From NCBI GenBank assembly GCA_024734495.1, contig JALMQS010000132.1:1868789-1932788 (forward strand): 64,000 nt of DNA. The letters are read 5' to 3'. Below are positions 11,297-23,377 of the stretch, piece by piece. The position numbers and the translations under genes are program-made. The notes beneath the pieces were generated by a model. That model had not been told where the DNA came from. It did not search any database and saw nothing but the letters and a program-made list of their open reading frames with translations. Each line of letters opens with the position of its first letter. The stretch's first letter is position 1. This stretch comes from Forficula auricularia. Lineage: Eukaryota > Arthropoda > Insecta > Dermaptera > Forficulidae.

Positions 11297-11885
11297 ACAA
11301 TTATGATACAGTTTGTTGTTGAAGATAATGTCATATCTGATATTACAATTAATAATAAGATAAGAGATAAGAATCAAAAATCAAATTGAATAGCTTGATG
11401 GGGACTACTTGTTGATAATCAGAAGCAATTCTATATAACTTCGATATTATCTGATTATACATAGTTTCCTGCAATAAATAATAACAAAAAAGTACCAGTT
11501 TAGCAGTTTAAATAATGGCTTTGCGGTCAAATTATTCTGTTCAAGTGACACGGCGTTTAAAATATATAGTTCGACGATAGTATTGAAGTACTACCATAAA
11601 TGTACTTAATTTATTGAACAAGTTTAAAAAATTATTAAAAGTATCGTGTTTGGTGAAAATATCCTTTAAATGGATTGCATGCAATTAGTTTTCAAATTTT
11701 CCTATCAAATCGTGTAGTATTAAACTTGTGAATGATGGAATATCTTCTTTACAAATGCTGTAGATTCCCGATTTGTTGATTCTTTGAGATCTGATACTTT
11801 GAAAATATCAATGTCAAGTTGGATGAAAAATTAGTGTAGAATGAGTTAAGTTAGTAGATTTAATCTACATCTAATTTCATTTCAG

Positions 11886-11930
11886 TGATCACCTGAAGAC
11901 GGCTGCAGAATTAAAAGGAGAAGGGCCGTA
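11886..11930 (+). other. candidate terminal exon (unrecognised)
   Basis: A good acceptor, CTAATTTCATTTCAG, ends at 11885. The following frame reads DHLKTAAELKGEGP and stops at 11928-11930. An AATAAA lies near 12013. A GTATGT also begins at 11938, so an internal exon 11886-11937 is possible. CTGAAGA followed by a CGGC/GCCG pair also resembles a decayed hammerhead. I do not recognise the peptide. Confidence 0.2.
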
Positions 11931-13029
11931 AAAAACAGTATGTATATTTAGAATTTTAATTTATTTTCTACACTTGTGTGTGGTTAAACTCAAAAAACCC
12001 TAAATGAAAAAAAATAAAACCGTTATATTAAACCAAGAGCAGTTGTTTCTAGACGATCGCTAGATCAAGAAAGCAGACTTATATGTTGCATAGCTAACCG
12101 GCGTTTACACATACATTATAGGTATCCTCTTTCCTATGGTATAAAATATCTTTTATTTCCATTTTTTCAATTCATGTATTATAATACTGTAAATTTAGAT
12201 TTACAGGTGACAATAATCAGATCTATAGTGCGGGAATGACAACCCATTATAGTGCACAAATTATAAATCAAAATAATCTGACATGTAAAAAGAAATTTAC
12301 ATGAAATTTATTTTTATATTCATAATTTTTTGCAAATACGTATTAAATCCCTGATATTTTTTGTAACATATACAAGTAAAAAAAAAAAAAAAAAACATAA
12401 TATTGATTGATTAAAATAAATGAAAATGTTTAAAATATATGCGAGTCAAGAGTATTTTGTATAGCAAAGCCCCAGGCGGCAGCTAGTTTACAATACAAAT
12501 ATCGGTGGTTTATACCTACTGAAAAAGGCCTTCATAATAAATTCATAATTTAAAAGATACACATAAATATGTTTACAAATATTAAACGACCAAATATTCA
12601 AGCTAAATACCTACTAATTATGGGTAGTTAAAACATATCAAAAAAGCTATCTCTCGAGTGAATTTTACATTGTCTTGACTTTATCATACATAATTAATCA
12701 AATTTTCTAATTTTAATATATAATAATATTTGTAATGAACTATTCATAGGGTATAAAATTAAAAATCAATTAAATAATGAAAGGAAATTGAAAAAAATGT
12801 AATTATGAATTTTTATTGACACAACTAGGAATTTGTCATTGATTACTTTAATTAAGAAAAAATCAATTAAAATGAGTTTTGTCAGGATAGAGACCAATTC
12901 AATTCATTTTGTCATCATTAAAGCTGGTTAATAAAAATTGGTTTCAGGAAAGTCGTTAAAGCCATTTTCAAAAAAAGAAAAAAAAATATATAAAAATAAA
13001 TAATAATAATTATTATTAATATTTTGTTT

Positions 13030-13205
13030 ATCGACGCGTCGATTACTATGGTCATTTGCGCAATTACGTAGGTAAGAATATTCTCCTTGATATTTTATGA
13101 CCCCCGACACCTCGTCACAACCTAGAACCGTCTTCGCCGGGGCACAGCCAGGCAAGCATTGATGCACACTGACCGATTCCATATTGTGCCGGATCCAGAG
13201 TGCCG
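13030..13205 (-). other. G+C-raised island with open minus-strand frame
   Basis: The minus frame reads MESVSVHQCLPGCAPAKTVL, then GCDEVSGVIKYQGEYSYLRN, in otherwise A+T-rich DNA. It has no known domain and no clear splice borders. It could be an exon remnant or an unidentified repeat. Confidence 0.2.
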
Positions 13206-13263
13206 CGGAAAGAAATATATAATTTTTGCCCGTTTAATAAGAGTACCTAGATTTTACCTAATA

Positions 13264-13825
13264 CAGTGAAACCCCTCAAATCCGAACTAATTGGGGCTGT
13301 AGCCTGTTCGGATTTCAATTTGTACGGATTAGCCGAAAGCAGCTTCGACAATTGAAGATAACTGATATCAAATGAAAGATTTAGGGCCGGTTGTATGTCT
13401 CAAAGTAAATGCTTTTTACCACTAACAAACGGTAGATGGTAAATGACAGTCCCTGGCATCTGATTGGCTATCCCAGTACCTCCACTTACCATCTACCGTT
13501 TGTTAGTGGTAAAAAGCATTTACTTTGAGACATACAACCGGCCCTAAGTGATATTTTGTGTGTTTCTATTATTATTTCAAAAATCAACTTTTACTGTTTT
13601 TCAATCCTGGATTCCATAAGTATGTAGACACATTTACACTTTGTTAGGTATGCAACTAGTACAGTTTGTACTTCTTTGTTAATTTTCCAACTAATTATGT
13701 AAAATAAGGTTATAATGTAGAATATATACATAATTGTTTTGACTAAATAAATACTTTTCTCTTTTTTGCGTTCGGATTGCCCGGGATTTCGGATTTCCGG
13801 AGTTCGGATTTGAGGGGTTTCACTG
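13264..13825. mobile_element. pogo/Tigger-like MITE, interrupted
   Basis: A perfect 24-bp TIR beginning CAGTGAAACCCCTCAAATCC, inverted at 13802-13825. TA precedes the left end; the right TA is mutated. The CAGTGAAACC(T/C)C start is typical of pogo/Tigger ends. No transposase is present. A Harbinger-like MITE (13384-13544) is nested inside. Confidence 0.8.
13384..13544. mobile_element. PIF/Harbinger-like MITE copy 2, nested
   Basis: A 161-bp, almost complete palindrome with ends GGGCCGGTTGTATGTCTC. Flanks are TTA on the left and TAA on the right, consistent with a 3-bp duplication carrying one change. The centre shares CATCTGATTGGC with the other two copies. It lies inside the pogo-like MITE and so is younger than it. 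Confidence 0.85.
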
Positions 13826-14808
13826 AAATAGGTACATTTAATCAACTAGACTAATCGTCAAAAAATAAAGGTAACAGATAAATTGTTACTAAAAAAGACT
13901 AATCAAATATTAGAACACTAAAAATGGACAAGAATACGAAGGGCAATAAATTAAATAATTAAATAAATAAAAATGAATCAAAAGACCTATACATGTGTAT
14001 GTTGATCATTTGATTAAAAATAATTTATTTACATAATTCAAAAAAGAAAGATTAGCTTGAATTATAGCATTTCTTTATGATTCTCAAAGGATTTCAGTAG
14101 AAAAAAAAAGATTTCCGAATTTTTGATCTAATTTTAAGAATCACTCCGCTGCGAGGTGAATAACATGGAACAGCCAACCTTGTTTAAAATTTAAATTGTA
14201 GATTTAATATTCATTCAAATAAAGTTGCAATTCACTTTAGCCATCCTCCATCGCTCTTTCTCTTCTCTATCTATTTCGAAAGGGAAAGAAGAGGCCATTT
14301 ATGAATATCATGGGGCCTGTATTGTGTCTGGTCATTTTTAATAGGCATGGTGGCATATGCGGCTCCGGGAAAATGTCACCCGCCATTGTATTTCGAGGGT
14401 GAACCGAGGGCGAACACAATATGAAGATGATCAGCGCCTTAACCCGAGACGACATGACGTTTCTATACTGTCAAAAGTCAGTCTAAGAATACAACAGGAA
14501 AGAATATGATGCCACTTGGGTATTGAACAGGTCGTTTTATGGTTTTGACACGAATCAACGGCGGCTTCAAAAATCAAGGTGAAAGAACACCCACACGGGG
14601 AAAGAGGGCGACATGAATTTTTCATATCAAATTTGACATCGTTCCATTTTAACTTCATCAGTCAATCAATCGGTTCTCAATTCAATTTTCATTATAAACA
14701 CAATATATTTTAATAAAATAAATATATACTGAACTGAATAAAGTAAAAAAAAGCTTTTATTTCAAAGTGCACTAAAAAGTAAATAATCAAATTTTTTTTC
14801 AATACAAA
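13826..14808. other. non-repetitive stretch, higher G+C at 14230-14660
   Basis: The 14230-14660 block is less A+T-rich and has no copy elsewhere in the window. Several short frames overlap on both strands, none with a recognisable domain. It may be conserved non-coding or decayed coding DNA. Confidence 0.35.
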
Positions 14809-15047
14809 TAAACTGCAACGGATCGTTGCTAAACTTTATTATTATTATTGAAAACCATTGCTGAATACATGGAGGAATCGACTTAAAATCAAAAATAGTC
14901 ATCAATTCTTATCTAATAGTATAGAGGAATAACCTTATTGCATTCCTTTTTAGATGTTTTGACTATTAATGGTAACCTCTACTGAAAACATGGAAGAATC
15001 GACTTAAAATCAAAAAGACTAAATTCATTTATGGTAAACAACTCAAG
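14809..15047 (-). mobile_element. Helentron-like element, family A copy 4 (truncated)
   Basis: Begins TAAACTGCAACGGATCGTTG with the intact terminal hairpin and AAACTTTAT, then about two array units. It breaks off after GGTAAACAACTCAAG. The 5' domain is missing. Confidence 0.8.
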
Positions 15048-15055
15048 AAACAACC

Positions 15056-15088
15056 TTGGAGCAAAATACCTATTGTATTTTGCTCCAA
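15056..15088. repeat. perfect 14-bp hairpin
   Basis: TTGGAGCAAAATAC, loop CTATT, then the exact complement. It directly follows the truncated family A copy and may mark a deletion junction. Confidence 0.85.
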
Positions 15089-17390
15089 ATTCCACTGAAG
15101 AAGGAATACTGTAAAGTTTCGGAAATATTTGGATTAATTTAAACCACCATTTGAATTAAAAATTGCTGAAAAAGAAGCTTTTGTTTTTATTTAACACCAT
15201 TGAAATTTACATTGACTTTGAATGGGCAATAGAAAAACGTATTAAGTAGATAGAGAAAATTCTTAAATAAATCTTAAAACCAGTGAAATTTTTTGTTAAT
15301 GTTTATATTATATTTTTTATCAGTAAAGGGGAAATAAATTGTTCTTATGGGAGAATACATAAATTTTGTTTCTCCAATAGAAGTCAGGAAAGAAGTTCGG
15401 AGACTTTATGTGTAATTATTAATTGTATATATCTCGAAGAGATTTCACGGCTATCAGGATTTTCGTCAGTTATATTTTTTTTCTATTAATTTCTGCTATG
15501 CAAGACATATTGTGTTGTTATCGCAAATGCGTATGTCTGAATAATTTCAGAAAAATTGGCTCAGAAGAACTAGATTTAGTTTTTGGCTTAAGGATTAATA
15601 GAGAGACAGAGAAAGTAAATAAGTAATTAAATCCATTAGTAAACAATTTCAAATAAAAAACCAATAGACTAACCCGCCAGTAATTTTTTTTCTCTAATAG
15701 ACTGTCATTTAACTTTCGTTACTCTTTATGTCCGTTATTATTATTCTGTCGTTAACCTAATCGATCGTTATTTCTTTAAAGCTCAGTTAATTGCGTGTGT
15801 GTGAAGGTGAGAAAAACTAATAGACTTGTTATTAAAATAATCTTTTCTTATATAAATAAACAATTTGGAATAATAATTGAGAATACGGTTGACTACATTC
15901 AAGGGGATCTTTTAATATGACAGGAATCGATCTAGAATATCGAAAGTTTTCTTTTCCAGTCACTAGTTAGAGTTACAAATAATAATCTAGGGAGTAGGTT
16001 CAAATTAGTTAAATTCTACGGTGATATAATATTCATAATATATTAAAAAAAATATAATAGTATGGATTAGAGATGATAATAATAAAAATAATAAATAATT
16101 ATATTTCTATTTTGGTTTTCTAAATTGGAAAATTTAATTTTCTAAAATACCAAGTTTGTGGATTTAATTTTAATGAAATTGATTTTTCTTTCAAAGTTCC
16201 TTGATTACAAGATAAACATTCAACAGATGGATAAACAACTCGGTTAAAATTTTAATTGAAAAATTTCTTGTTTTAATAATAATTTTTCAAAAGTAAATAT
16301 AAAAGTTTTTAATTTTCCTAAGTCTGAAAATCTCTAAACTTTATTAAAGTATAAAAAGTAAAACCAGCCAGGACTCGATTAGATACGTATTGAAAGAACA
16401 GTTTCTGACAGGTGAGTTCTAAAAAAATCTATGTATAAGTATATAATAATTTAATTTATAATTAAATGAAAAAACTAAAAGATTTTTTTTAATGTAGAAG
16501 AAATGGTACAAAAAAGATTTTAGATCAGCTGAGACCCCCTTAAATGTTTTACCACAACAAGTAATTTCTTTTATACATTTTTGTCTGAATTTTAATGAAG
16601 TCCAATTAAATATTCTCTCTCTCTATCGTTTTGGTCCGAGTGCAAAAGGCCATTCCTAGAATAATAAAAATTAAGAAATTAATATCTAATAGTCTGAAAC
16701 AGGTTTGAACTTGTATTTAGAATCCTTGCAATACACCTTAGGTCTAAAGAAAGAGAAATGATTCTATCAGTGCTATTTTTAATTATTTTCATCGATCAGA
16801 TTTTAATGAAAGAATCGCTGACCTGCAGATTAAATAATAAAAAAGTGAAAATTTTTCAAGACTCGGTACACTAGAGCTACCCTAGTAATTATTAATAAAC
16901 TTAAATATAAATTGTTCATTTATGGCTATAAGTGCATATAAATTCAAAATGTCTCATCTAATCTTTTCTGAAATAATAAAATAAAATAAAAAACTATGAT
17001 TAAAAAAAATTATATTAAAAGTAAAATGAAAATTACAATAATAAAATAAGTTAAAAATTTACAAAGGCTAAGAAAGCACAAATTTGCTATTTGGTATTTA
17101 GCCCACTTCAACTTGGCAACTCATGGCTTTCCAAAGTTTTGTTTTCTCACTTAAAAACTCCCATGTATGGAAGTAAACTATCCAAATGTCAACAAATATC
17201 AAAACAATTTTTTTGTTTTATACATTGCTGCTATATTGTTTAATTTCATCACATCAAATTAACAATCACCAACTTCAAAAGTTTTATTTAATTTGACATG
17301 TTTTAGGATTTCTTTGATATTCTAAATTAAGATCTTAAAAAATCATTAAAGGGTGTCATCTATTAGATCCGATGAAATGGATTATTGAAG
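15089..17390. other. A+T-rich unannotated stretch
   Basis: Short overlapping frames near 15283-15626 lack codon character or domains. No repeats or RNA genes were recognised. Confidence 0.5.
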
Positions 17391-17436
17391 GAGTCAATAA
17401 AAGAGTGAGTCTTCTGCTGGAATTATAAATTTTATT

Positions 17437-17491
17437 TATAACGAGACTATAGTTTTGAGGGCTTTGCCCTCTTCATCAGTCTATTACAATT
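17437..17491 (-). ncRNA. hammerhead-like ribozyme motif
   Basis: The minus strand reads CTGATGA, extra A, stem II GAGGGC/GCCCTC with loop AAA, then AAAA in place of GAAA, ACTATAGT, C, then TCGTTATA. Stem I forms over about nine pairs with one bulged A (TTGTAAT-A-GA with TCGTTATAA). The single G-to-A core change should reduce or abolish activity. Confidence 0.6.
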
Positions 17492-17620
17492 GATTCACAG
17501 GAGTCAATGTATGAATGGAAAGCGAAAATTGAGTTAAGAATTGTGACTTATACTTTATAATTCTTAACTCATTCACGTGAAAATTTTCGCTTTCCATTCA
17601 TACATTAATTCCTTTAAATC

Positions 17621-17675
17621 AATTGTAATAGACTGATGAAGAGGGCAAAGCCCTCGAAACTATAGTCCCGTTATA
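17621..17675 (+). ncRNA. hammerhead-like ribozyme motif
   Basis: CTGATGA (17633-17639), extra A, stem II GAGGGC/GCCCTC, GAAA, then ACTATAGTC with predicted cleavage after 17667. All core bases are intact. Stem I is long with a bulged A, but its first pair is A-C here (A-U in the opposed copy). ACTATAGT is self-complementary, as expected for dimer-acting small hammerheads. Confidence 0.7.
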
Positions 17676-17939
17676 AATAAAATTTATAATTCCAGCAGAA
17701 GACACACTCTTTTATTGTCTCATTCAATATATAAAAATTCTGCTACCCTCGGCACAAAAACTTTATAAGATATACATTTTTTACCTGCAAATTTCCTGAT
17801 TGAATCTTTCAAGAATAAAATTTAGAAAAAATAAAAAATTGTTGCTCACTATGACGTAAAAATAATAATAAAGTTTATATTTTTTAACAACCAATCTTTT
17901 TTTCATTAATAATAACACTAGAATTAGTATATTTTATAT

Positions 17940-18004
17940 GCGGCCCGATACAATTTTTTTTCTTCAAATGTGGCCCGTGTAAGCCAAAAAGTTGGACACC
18001 CCTG
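17940..18004 (-). mobile_element. hAT-type terminal fragment
   Basis: The minus strand starts CAGGGGTGTCCAACTTTTTG, then GGGCCACATTTGAAG and GGGCCGCATA. CAGGGGTGTCCAA with GGGCC blocks is typical of non-autonomous hAT ends in animals. The other end was not found. Confidence 0.65.
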
Positions 18005-19622
18005 CTTTAAAAAAAGGTGGGTGAGTGTTTCGAAACAACCCTTCTGGCATAATTTAAAATAATCTATTCCATCTGATCTAATAAATGACACTCCAATGAT
18101 TTTCAAGAAAATTTAAATCTATTACTATCGGCAACTTGAAATCTCTCATAAATTAAGATCTTTTATTTCAATTATTTATCTCAGGATTAGTTTGATGTTT
18201 AAGGAATTACCGTAATTTACCATCACTATCCCTTCTGAATGGACCAAATACACCCAAGATTAGGTAAAGAATATTGTTAATATATGCTACTATTATATTC
18301 ATATTTCCAGAAACAGTATAAAATATTGAGAAATGTTAAGAAAAAAGTACGGTAAGTACCTATATTATATCCAAGAGAGATAAACTCTATAAATGAAAAA
18401 AGAATCTTTAAAAATTTATAATAAACTAAATTTAGACAAAGGTTGGATCTCGGATATCTTTATTTTTCTAGAGTTCCTTGGATCGTGGTCAAATATGATA
18501 TTGTAAAGGTTAATTATTACATATGCAAAGATCCCAAATTCTAATTTTTATCAAAGGGAAGCTATTATCAAGGGTGAATTATAGAGTGGAGAGCCATTTT
18601 CCTACTACAAGCAGATGCACGCACACAACAATCATATTGAATTACTTTATATTTAGCTAGTAATGACGAGGTCGTGATAGCAAATGGGCTGAATTTGAAA
18701 AGAAGGGTTTAATCAATATACCTAGTTGATTCTTATACAATGACAAGCTGGTTCAAACACCTTCCAATTAATATACGAGACAATTCATAAATAATTACAA
18801 CAAATTCTTCTTTTAGATATGAACCTATCATTTGACCAGCATTTATTTATTCATCACCAGAGAGAACTCCTCCTATTTTCTTATATTCAAGGACCTATGT
18901 TGAAAATATAATAAATTGATATGAATTAAAATGAGACATTTCGTGTAATTTACCATGGAAACAAACTACATTATTTAAGACTTTCCACAGACAGTATAAT
19001 TTTCATTACCATCCGTAATTTTTCATTTTACTATCCGAAATCATTATGAATAAAACAAAAAACTAGTGATCTAATTAGATCCTCCTTAAAATATGTTTAT
19101 TATCCAAGTTGACAATATTTATAAAAATAATTAAAAAAAGAGGTGGTGGAAAAATTTTTCTTGTTTGCTAAAATGAATCATGAAATATTTAATGATGTTC
19201 TGCAAAGAATATTGTAGTTCATTGTTTAGGAGAACCACGTTGGCGGCTTATAAAATTTAAAAACTAATCTAGAAAAGAACCCCTCGGAAAGGACTATTTC
19301 CTGGATCAGTGGTTAGAGACTCCGGAAGGTTTCCTCTTGGTTGGCAATTTTCTAGACATATATCCGAAAAAACGACGACCAAAAAAGTACTTGGGAAGAC
19401 CTTAATCATATAAGAGATTTTGGTTTGAGGTTCTTCAGAGACAATATTAGGTAAAAGGCAGAAATAACATTTCACAGAAAAAAAACGCAACTGTACAACT
19501 GTAGTTTAAACGCAAATAAAACACACTAAATTATTTAATACACTGAATTAAGTAGTAGATATAAAATTAAGAATTGAATCGAAGGTAGTCCAAAGATAAA
19601 TAAAAGGAAGATTCTCAATAAA
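18005..19622. other. A+T-rich unannotated stretch
   Basis: Nothing recognised. Confidence 0.5.
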
Positions 19623-19735
19623 AGAATTGGAAACTTTTCTTATTATACTTTTGAACTGACGTTTCGGCGGATGTTCCGACCTTTTTCAGGGTTCAAAAGT
19701 GTAAAAGGAAAAAGTTTCCAATAAATCTTATTTTT
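19623..19735. repeat. small foldback with hammerhead
   Basis: GGAAACTTTTCTTATTATAC before, and its approximate complement ending AAAGTTTCC after, flank a hammerhead-like core. AATAAATCTTATTTTTAAT and GGTGTTGGTTTATAGTGAAA follow, the latter being family G-type sequence. Confidence 0.65.
19653..19694 (-). ncRNA. hammerhead-like ribozyme motif
   Basis: The minus strand reads GAAC-C, CTGAAAA (G-to-A in the core), extra A, stem II GG(U)CGG/CCGCC with one bulge, GAAA, CGTC, A, GTTC. Stem I GAAC/GTTC pairs after one mismatch. The fold is good, with one core defect. Confidence 0.5.
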
Positions 19736-20139
19736 AATAACATTTAGGGAAAGCGGTGTTGGTTTATAGTGAAACATATTAAGCACAGGAGTTTGTTGAC
19801 GGGTATAGTGGTGTTTCACAAAGAGGAAATAAAATTTTTATTATTTAATGGAAAACATATTTTTATCAGTTTTTGGACTGGCTTCCCATTTATTCTTCAT
19901 TATTATAATTAAAAATATTTTATATTAATAGATTGAATTTGATGATTATTTGATGAGATTATTTTACAAAATATTGATAATAGAAAAATTAAAATATTAC
20001 TGTTACCGATATTTATATGACTTTCAATTAAAGAGAAGGGGATAAATGGCCGGATTATATTTTTGGCATTCGAATTCAATACCTAAAGAGGTGAAATAAC
20101 TCTTTTGACATAATAAAATTAATCTATAACACCTGAGAT

Positions 20140-20224
20140 TTAGTAGTTGGCCACCTCTTTTGATTTGTTATATAATATTCAGAATTTCAAGACTCGCATC
20201 CACAGGTACTTTCAACTCCCACCA
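20140..20224 (+). pseudogene. LINE ORF2 3' fragment
   Basis: TTTCAAGACTCGCATCCACA and GGTACTTTCAACTCCCACC align base by base with the last 55 bases of the LINE ORF2 (33548-33602), with scattered changes. It is too short to be functional. Confidence 0.65.
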
Positions 20225-21523
20225 AATATCTGAAATTTATTTCCATTCTGTTTAATTTCACTTTGCAACGATTCACCCCAGTTGACCCTTAATGGAAAAT
20301 TTTCTTGCATCAATATCCCTAAAAATAAGTCCGTAGTTAGCTTTACTTTAATACTTTAGATGATAGTTGATTTAATTTACATAGTTAATTACATAGAGTG
20401 TTTTGTTGGGTAATTCAGCACTTGTCGACACTGCGCACTATTTATCGATATAGAAACTTGAGTAAAACTAAAGCTAGAGTGTATTGTTTTAATGGGCAGT
20501 GAAATTCAAAAATAAAATGCCATTATTTGTATTTTTTTTAAGGGCTAAATTCTATTTTTAAAAACTTTAGATTCAAACCTCATTAGTGTTCTGCAAGCCC
20601 GTGCGCTCTGGCTTAAGCAAGAATTTGCAAGAGAATAAGGGGAACGACTGTCCACATTAACTATTCTCTTTCATTTAATTTCATATTTACAGAGAAAAGT
20701 AATTCAAATGAATTATGCCGCTTTCCCTTAAATTATTCACAAGTTCTCCAAAAACTGTGGTGTACCCAGTATCACTTTGTGAAAAATGTTAAGGGTTTAC
20801 CAAGTATTTATCGGAAAAAATAAATAAAATGTCTATAGTTAAAACTTATAATAGGTTATGTTAAACCAATGACTTTGTTATTTTAAAAAATAAAAATATA
20901 ATTGTTTAATTTTTGACTTGATCAAATAAATAATTGATATTTAATTATACTGTAATATATTTAATCAAAATATTAGACATCACAAAATAATAAATTCAAA
21001 ATAAATGTATTTACTCTGTCCGAAATCAAGACTATACAAACAAAAAAGTCATTCTATCTATCTCGCAAATAGTACTTTTTTTATATACTTACCTAATATG
21101 AACAAATATTTCTTTCATTTCTCAGCAACTTATTTTACAATCTTTCTCGAAGAGTATTTTCTTGGATTATCTTCTTTCATTTTACATGCTTCTCATAGAA
21201 ACTATATGAATATAACAAGTTCATAGAGATATTGAATAAATTCTATATATTCTCTTTATAAATAGAAACACAAATTCAGAATTTTATATTTTGTCTCTTA
21301 TTCCGGATTAAAATATCAAATTTTCATTAGATTTTTAACAATTGCTCTAGTTTATGAAAAGTTGAAAAAATTTTCAGATTAAAAGAAAATAAAAAACAAA
21401 AAACCGTCTCATAGATGGGGATAGTTACTAAACCATTTTTAATCTATATCAAATATAAAGTTGGCCAGAATAAGCAAAACATTTTTCGGTTCAGACTTTT
21501 GAGAGGCTGCTTCATTTTGGTAG
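20225..21523. other. A+T-rich unannotated stretch
   Basis: Nothing recognised. Confidence 0.5.
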
Positions 21524-21602
21524 GTCAAGCGAATGACAATAATGAACACGCGACTTACGCTTCCAGCACTCCTATGGAAGTTGATGACGTCACAGCTCAC
21601 AG
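21524..21602 (+). other. candidate internal exon (79 bp)
   Basis: A G+C-richer block lies between CTGCTTCATTTTGGTAG (acceptor-like) and CACAG|GTAATC (donor-like). In one frame it encodes QANDNNEHATYASSTPMEVD and DVTAH, a hydrophilic acidic peptide like linker regions of nuclear proteins. A TGACGTCA palindrome (CRE/ATF-type site) lies in its 3' part, so it could be a regulatory element instead. I cannot name a gene. Confidence 0.3.
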
Positions 21603-22221
21603 GTAATCCATCCATCCATACGCCCATTACAGTTTTCATCGTAAACAGAGATTGCTTTATATTAATTTATAGAGATTTTTTCTACTTAAAAAATTAACAC
21701 AAAACAATTTAGAAATATAAGGAATTATCATAATAATCTTCTTTCATGGGTTATGATCTTAAATCAGATTCGTTGTCCATAGATATGGAATTGTATTTTT
21801 AAAATAATTAACTAATAATTTTTTATTAATTTTCACTTTTAAAAAATTTATATATGATTTCCCAAGTTCAGTTTACGAATAAATAGTTGTTTATTTAAAT
21901 TATTTCTGAGTCCTTTTATTTTATTTCTGAATTTAATCTATTTATATTCAGACACCTTTTGTGTTTCATTTATATACAGACGTTAAATATATAGATTGAA
22001 AGAATAATTACTATAATGAAACCTATCATAAAAGTTTATGATATTTCTAAATGTATAGTAGTTAAAGAAATAAATCAATAGGGGGATTCCCCTGAGAAAT
22101 AATACATTTTATTTTTATGATTACTTTATACTACATAGTCCAGTTTTGAACGAACCCATCAGCCAAACTCGTTTACTTACGACCTGGCGAAACTGTGAAC
22201 GTGTCATGGACCCTCTATAGC
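21603..22221. other. A+T-rich unannotated stretch
   Basis: Nothing recognised. Confidence 0.5.
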
Positions 22222-22644
22222 CCTGTATTTCAATGTCCATTTATTCTTGAGATTTGCCTTAATTCTTAGTATTTTTAGGTGTATTTCAATGTCCGTTTAA
22301 GAGTTGATCCGAAGAATAATCTCTGAAATCTTAAACGCTACTTTGGGTGGCGATCGACTACTTAATCCTAAGATTCCTATTGTTTCGCATGACAGCCACC
22401 AGGCAATAGTAACAAATATAAATTTTGTTAACCTCAAAATTGCAAATATAATTTTAAATTTTAGTTTATTTTAAATGAGTGCTATTAGTTGATTTTTTTG
22501 AAAGCATGGTTGCCAAGTCGACATTTCACCAATTCTTCCGTTTAGCTAAAATATGATTGAAATACGGGGAGCTAAGAAAAGCTCCGCTTAAATTTAATCT
22601 CCGCTTTGCTAATCTGAAGAATAAACGGACATTGAAATAGCAGG
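22222..22644. mobile_element. MITE with about 34-bp TIRs, unassigned superfamily
   Basis: The left end CCTGTATTTCAATGTCCATT and the right end, read inverted, CCTGCTATTTCAATGTCC, continue into TTTATTCTT(G/C)AGATT. A third, internal copy of TATTTCAATGTCCGTTTA lies at 22281-22298. The target duplication is unclear. There is no coding. Confidence 0.7.
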
Positions 22645-23377
22645 TCTAAGAGTCCTCAGTATCAAATACGAACGTAATCAGCCCGATCGCCAACAAATGA
22701 ATACCCGAAGTTCAAAATTTTCATTGGCTTGACGTCACAAAGAGAAACGCGAATCAAAAAAATGCTTTCTTTTCATAGTTCTAATCAATATTCTATATTT
22801 TAAGATTTAGTTCTGACCAAGAAATTAAAAAAAAATACTTCTTGTTTCATTTCTATTGTCTGAGAAACAAGTGGTTAATTTTCATAGTGATATAACAATA
22901 TAGAATGTGATCTTCCAGTAATTGAGCAAATTGATCAAATTCTGTATGTCGAACCCTATTCAATTCGCAAATCATCTTACTGCCATTAGTCTAGTCATTT
23001 GGTTTGAAGCCTTTCAACACAAATGGTTTGTTTGATTTGTTGACATTGGTTGATACGGGCCCCGGGCCTCCAACCAACTGACATCGAATCCTTCAGAACT
23101 TCTGATAGTTTCCAAACACGTAGCCCTTTTGTTTACGCAGTTCTCTTTGTAGAATTGACACGAGAAGCCTATTGAGGTATCACTTTGGAAATGAAAATAA
23201 AGCTGACCACAAGTTGACTCTAATTGATAAATTCAAGAGAGAGAGGGATAGATAGGTTTAGGAAATAATCAAATGACTTTATGTTTTCACTTATCTTTCT
23301 CTCTTTCTCTTACACCCCCCCCCCCTCCTACCAGCCGCACCCTTCCACTCAACCGCACTCTTATATAATTGCATATA
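22645..23377. other. unannotated stretch
   Basis: Holds an isolated GGGCCCCGGGCC patch near 23058 and a C-run at 23317-23325. No gene is seen. Confidence 0.45.

Larger units (their letters stand above)
11297..13263. other. mostly unannotated A+T-rich stretch
   Basis: Contains the candidate exon at 11886-11930 and the G+C-raised island at 13030-13205, described separately. An A-run lies at 12377-12395. Nothing else is supported. Confidence 0.45.
17391..17721. repeat. foldback element with two opposed hammerheads (family H)
   Basis: A near-complete palindrome. Each arm runs outward from a hammerhead-like core through a TTATAAAT tract to CAGCAGAAGACACACTC and TTTTATTG. A shorter relative is at 29341-29553. 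The layout resembles two pseudo-LTRs of a Penelope-like element joined tail-out (inference). No coding is present. Confidence 0.85.

Noticed and set aside
14267..14455. Signal-peptide-like starts on both strands (for example MNIMGPVLCLVIF at 14301), as a small secreted protein gene
   Set aside because: The hydrophobic stretch and the following Cys-containing part are in different frames, no splice signal joins them, and no family is recognised.
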